Assembly (NCBI RefSeq): GCF_027359675.1
Contig: NZ_CP114786.1
Coordinates: forward strand, 1,554,501-1,618,500
Source of the DNA: Roseibium sp. Sym1
GTDB taxonomy: Bacteria; Pseudomonadota; Alphaproteobacteria; Rhizobiales; Stappiaceae
Length of the DNA stretch: 64,000 bases
Direction: 5' to 3'
Shown: piece by piece, positions 61,274-64,000 of the stretch
Numbering within the stretch: position 1 is the stretch's first letter
Layout: every line of letters starts with the position of its first letter
Program-made: the position numbers and the translations under genes
Notes under the pieces: generated by a model
Databases searched by the model: none
What the model saw: only the letters and a program-made list of their open reading frames with translations
What the model was told of the DNA's origin: nothing

Positions 61274-62185
61274 ATGGGCACCGATTCCACCGCTCCCACG
61301 GACAAAAACCGCTACAGCCTTGGCGAACATGCCTTCACCGCGCCCAACCTGGAACCGGCCCTCTATATCGTCTCGACCCCGATCGGCAATCTCGGCGACA
61401 TCACCGTCCGGGCCCTTGAGACCCTGGCGGCGGCGCAGGTGATCGCCTGCGAGGACACCCGCGTCTCCGCGACGCTGACCCAGCGCTTTTCGCTGAAGAC
61501 GCCGCTGATGGCCTATCACGAGCACAATGCGGACAAGCAGCGCCCGAAAATCCTGGAGACCCTGTCTGCGGGCGGCGCCGTCGCGCTGGTCTCCGATGCC
61601 GGCACGCCGCTGGTCTCCGATCCCGGCTACCGGCTGGTGCGCGATGTCGTGGCGGAGGGTTACAAGGTCATCCCGATCCCGGGCGCCTCGGCGCCGCTGG
61701 CGGGCCTGGTCGCTTCCGGACTTCCCAGCGACACGGTGCTGTTTGCCGGTTTCCTGCCGCAGAAGGGCGGACCGAAGACGCGCCGGCTCGAGGAGCTGGC
61801 CAACGTGCCCGCGACCCTGGTCTTTTTCGAGAGCCCGCACCGGACCGCCGCGACCCTGGCCCTGATGGCGAATGTGCTCGGCGCCGGCCGCAAGGCGGTG
61901 GTGGCCCGTGAACTGACCAAACGTTTCGAAACCTTCGAGCGCGGCACGCTGGCCGAGCTTTCGGACCGGTTCGACGGCACCCAGGTCAAGGGCGAGATCG
62001 TCATCCTGGTCGGCCCGCCCGAAGACAGGCCGGAAGCAGCCTCCGAGGATCTCGACACCCTGCTTGCCGCCGCCCTTGCGGACATGCCGGTCAGCGCCGC
62101 CGCCAAGAAGGTCGCCAAGGCGACCGGCCTGGAACGCGGCGAGGTCTACAAGCGGGCGCTGGAACTGAAGGCGGACGGTGCCTGA
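61274..62185 (+). CDS. rsmI: 16S rRNA 2'-O-methyltransferase RsmI
   Basis: 303-aa enzyme modifying C1402 of 16S rRNA. Motifs: LYIVSTPIGNLGDITVRALE, ACEDTRVSATLTQRF, LVSDAGTPLVSDPGYRLV and VIPIPGASAPLAGLV. The ATG at 61274 has AAAGGA upstream. Its TGA overlaps the yraN ATG (TGATG). Confidence 0.95.
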   Translation: MGTDSTAPTDKNRYSLGEHAFTAPNLEPALYIVSTPIGNLGDITVRALETLAAAQVIACEDTRVSATLTQRFSLKTPLMAYHEHNADKQRPKILETLSAGGAVALVSDAGTPLVSDPGYRLVRDVVAEGYKVIPIPGASAPLAGLVASGLPSDTVLFAGFLPQKGGPKTRRLEELANVPATLVFFESPHRTAATLALMANVLGAGRKAVVARELTKRFETFERGTLAELSDRFDGTQVKGEIVILVGPPEDRPEAASEDLDTLLAAALADMPVSAAAKKVAKATGLERGEVYKRALELKADGA

Positions 62186-62574
62186 TGGCGCGGCGGCAGG
62201 ACAACACGGCAACACAAAAGCGCCGGCGCGCCCACGCGCTTGGCCTCAACGCGGAAACCCTGGCCGCCTGGTACCTGCGCCTGACCGGCTGGCGTATCCT
62301 GAAACGCCGCTACAAGACAAAAGCCGGCGAGATCGACCTGATTGCCAAACGCGGAAAGACGGTGGCCTTCGTCGAGGTCAAGGCGCGCAAGACCCGCCGC
62401 GCGGCGCTGGAAGCGGTCACGCCGGCAAGCCAGCAACGGATTGCCCGTGCGGCAAAGATCTTCGTGTCCCAACATGCCAAGGCCGGGTTTTATACCTTGC
62501 GTTTCGACATCGTCATCGTCTGCCCCTGGGCACTGCCGGAGCGGATCGTCAACGCCTTCGAGGCCCGGGACTGA
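62185..62574 (+). CDS. YraN/UPF0102 family protein
   Basis: 129-aa protein of predicted endonuclease-like fold. The conserved core is GWRILKRRYKTKAGEIDLIA, then TVAFVEVKARKT (PD-(D/E)XK-like E..D..ExK pattern). Coupled to rsmI, the usual alphaproteobacterial arrangement. Confidence 0.92.
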   Translation: MARRQDNTATQKRRRAHALGLNAETLAAWYLRLTGWRILKRRYKTKAGEIDLIAKRGKTVAFVEVKARKTRRAALEAVTPASQQRIARAAKIFVSQHAKAGFYTLRFDIVIVCPWALPERIVNAFEARD

Positions 62575-62591
62575 AAAACCCGCGCCGGCTG

Positions 62592-62662
62592 GTGTGGTGA
62601 ATTTGAAATACGCCTTGTTGCTGCAGCTAGCGCCGTAGCGTATTTCAAATTTAAAACCACAC
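62592..62662. repeat. Inverted repeat 1 of palindrome cluster
   Basis: GAATTTGAAATACGC pairs with GCGTATTTCAAATT, with outer GTGTGG/CCACAC arms; a loop of about 24 nt contains GCTGCAGC. Abuts a CTAG junction. Confidence 0.65.
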
Positions 62663-62682
62663 TAGAAACATATGTTTCTAGT
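62661..62682. repeat. 22-bp perfect palindrome 2
   Basis: A self-complementary sequence centred on CATATG with arms CTAGAAA/TTTCTAG. CTAG at each end joins it to the neighbouring repeats. Confidence 0.7.
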
Positions 62683-62753
62683 CACCTTTTTGGAACTGAA
62701 GCTCGTTCGGAGCCTCTCGGAAAACGAGACGAACTTCAGTTCCAGGTGACTAG
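62678..62753. repeat. Inverted repeat 3
   Basis: CTAGTCACC and GGAACTGAAG pair with CTTCAGTTCC and GGTGACTAG; an inner CTCGTT/AACGAG stem continues it. Bounded by CTAG. Confidence 0.65.
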
Positions 62754-63019
62754 AGCACTTCCCGGTTAGATTGGCTCAGTCTGTTTGAAGTCTGGCGAGA
62801 CGATCTGCGCGGAGGAGCGTGAAGTCCATAGCGGGGCTATGGGCAAGCGGTCCGACAAAGCAGGTGTCCGCCAGACACAAACCCGGAGGGCCGGGCCGGT
62901 TTGGCCCAATGCCTGCGGAAGTTGCCTCGACCGTGCGGCCAGCACGCTCTTCATCAACGTCCTTGACCTTGAACCAAACCAGCCTCGGCAGAGTGAGCCA
63001 ATCTAACCGGGAAGTGCTC
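62753..63019. mobile_element. MITE-like element with about 30-bp inverted repeats
   Basis: Left GAGCACTTCCCGGTTAGATT, right the complement of the same sequence, followed by GGCTCA on both arms. Flanked by TA in CTAG. About 267 bp, no plausible coding capacity. Its ends resemble the short hairpin at 13916-13965. Confidence 0.72.
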
Positions 63020-63062
63020 TAGACCGGCGCGGGTTTGAAAATCGACAACAACTCAGCTGCCG

Positions 63063-63566
63063 TTAGTTCGGCTTCTGCTCGGCGCCTTCCTGCTGGGCTG
63101 CGGCCTGCTGCGCCATGTTCTGGCGGTACAGCTGGGCGAAATCGATCGGGTCGAGCATCAGCGGCGGGAAACCACCGTTGCGCGTCGCCTCGGAGAGGAT
63201 GTTGCGGGCATAGGGGAAGATCATGCGCGGGCATTCGATCATCACAAACGGATGCATGTGCTCTTTCGGCACGCCGGTGATCTTGAACAGGCCGGCATAG
63301 ACCAGCTCGACGTTGAACATCACCATGTCCGGGCGTTCCGCCTTGGCGGTCAGCGTCAGGATGACCTCGAACTGATCCTCACCCATCTGCTGGGCGCCGA
63401 CATTCACGTTGATGTCGAGTTTGGGCTGCTCGCCCTGGCCCAGGGACCGCGGTGCATTCGGATTTTCGAAGGACAGGTCCTTGATGTACTGGCCCAGGAT
63501 GTGCATGCCCGGCGCGGCGGCGCCTTCTGCCTGCGGCTCTGCGCCGCCGTCATTGGTGTCGGTCAT
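63063..63566 (-). CDS. secB: Protein-export chaperone SecB
   Basis: 167-aa tetrameric chaperone that holds preproteins for SecA. Family blocks: GQYIKDLSFENPNAPRSLG, VELVYAGLFKITGVPKEHMH, ECPRMIFPYARNILSEATRN, GGFPPLMLDPIDFAQLY. Typical length. Divergent from the RegB-type gene. Confidence 0.97.
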   Translation of the reverse strand: MTDTNDGGAEPQAEGAAAPGMHILGQYIKDLSFENPNAPRSLGQGEQPKLDINVNVGAQQMGEDQFEVILTLTAKAERPDMVMFNVELVYAGLFKITGVPKEHMHPFVMIECPRMIFPYARNILSEATRNGGFPPLMLDPIDFAQLYRQNMAQQAAAQQEGAEQKPN

Positions 63567-63761
63567 CGTCTCATTCCGTTTCGCGGTGCTGATCTGACAT
63601 GAAGAGCCATGAAACCCCTTCGGATGGCCGCCGGCCCGCGTGATCCGGACAACCGTTTAGCGGGTGGCTACCATCTAGAACCAATGGATACAAGAGCCAC
63701 GCCTTGCAAGCTGGCCTAAACCGCTTCAAAAGGGGACAGCATCCCAAGTCCCATTTGGCAA

Positions 63762-64000
63762 ATGTCCGATCAACCGACGTCCAATATCATCCTGCCGCAC
63801 AGGCGCCTGAAACTCGACACGCTCGTCCGGCTGAGATGGCTGGCCGTGGGCGGTCAGACAGCCGCACTGCTGGTGGTTCATGTCGGGCTCGGGTATCCCA
63901 TGCCCGCCGGGCAGGGCTTTGCCCTGGTTGCCCTGTCGGCCTGGCTGAACATCTTTCTGAAAGTTCGCTGGCCCTCTGCGATGCGCCTTTCGGAGCGGGC
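63762..64000 (+). CDS. RegB/PrrB/ActS-type sensor histidine kinase, 5' part
   Basis: The first 79 codons before the window ends. RLKLDTLVRLRWLAVGGQTA matches the N terminus of redox sensors of the RegB family, followed by TM helices (ALLVVHVGLGYPMPAG, FALVALSAWLNIFLKV). The kinase domains lie outside the window, so redox sensing and partner RegA/ActR are inferred from the family. Confidence 0.75.
   Translation, partial: MSDQPTSNIILPHRRLKLDTLVRLRWLAVGGQTAALLVVHVGLGYPMPAGQGFALVALSAWLNIFLKVRWPSAMRLSER

Overview
The window is GC-rich chromosomal DNA from an alphaproteobacterium. GlnD, MurJ, TrpS, an OlsB-type ornithine lipid acyltransferase, CbtA/CbtB under a cobalamin riboswitch, Tim44/FxsA/SecB homologues and a RegB/PrrB/ActS-type kinase at the right edge point to Hyphomicrobiales (Rhizobiales); a marine Stappiaceae-like genome would fit. 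This is inferred from gene content only. No rRNA, tRNA or CRISPR array was seen.

Layout. 0-4.2 kb: DUF2852 protein, YgjP-like metallopeptidase, EamA exporter, LysR regulator and a small secreted protein. 4.3-6.1 kb: a decayed IS1595-type element (A) with a Cas2-like and a HEPN-like cargo gene. 6.4-20 kb: housekeeping block of a class A PBP, OlsB, a hybrid kinase, Lrp/cupin, trpS, murJ and glnD, bracketed by inverted copies of a repeat of about 215 bp. 20.3-25.5 kb: XRE-smr-mltA-tim44, fxsA, an acyltransferase and DUF1636. 25.7-27.9 kb: an intact IS1595-type element (B) with another HEPN-like cargo gene. 28-29.7 kb: B12-riboswitch operon cbtB-cbtA-His-rich protein. 29.9-40.5 kb: polA, an NMO-GST-MAPEG operon with divergent LysR, a Tat-exported cyclase, and an EgtD-like methyltransferase plus MFS exporter with divergent LysR. 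40.6-43.4 kb: an intact IS1595-type element (C) carrying a DUF3800 gene, a membrane protein, a microprotein and a candidate small RNA. 43.4-54 kb: comM, aminotransferases, a comM tail pseudogene, an AT-rich orphan, ADH, Lrp, hisC, YbjQ, GNAT, agmatinase and GH8. 54-64 kb: cysK, HAD, dut, a Cys-rich protein, an OmpA-like protein, DODA dioxygenase, coaBC, PBP activator, rsmI, yraN, a palindrome cluster, secB and the 5' part of a RegB-type kinase.

The most unusual part is the set of three IS1595-type elements. B and C have clear terminal inverted repeats and exact 8-bp target duplications. A and B lie in the same REP-like palindrome target in the same element-relative orientation. The transposase promoters of B and C have the -35 box inside the inverted repeat. 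Every element carries non-transposition cargo with a divergently oriented microprotein that shares an LKR...PP motif. The cargo next to it changes: HEPN-like Rx4H proteins in A and B, and DUF3800 plus a two-TM protein in C. Element C also has a consensus sigma70-like promoter about 70 bp before a strong terminator, predicting a structured small RNA. This looks like a mobile family with interchangeable, defence-like cargo. Any defence or toxin role is inference.
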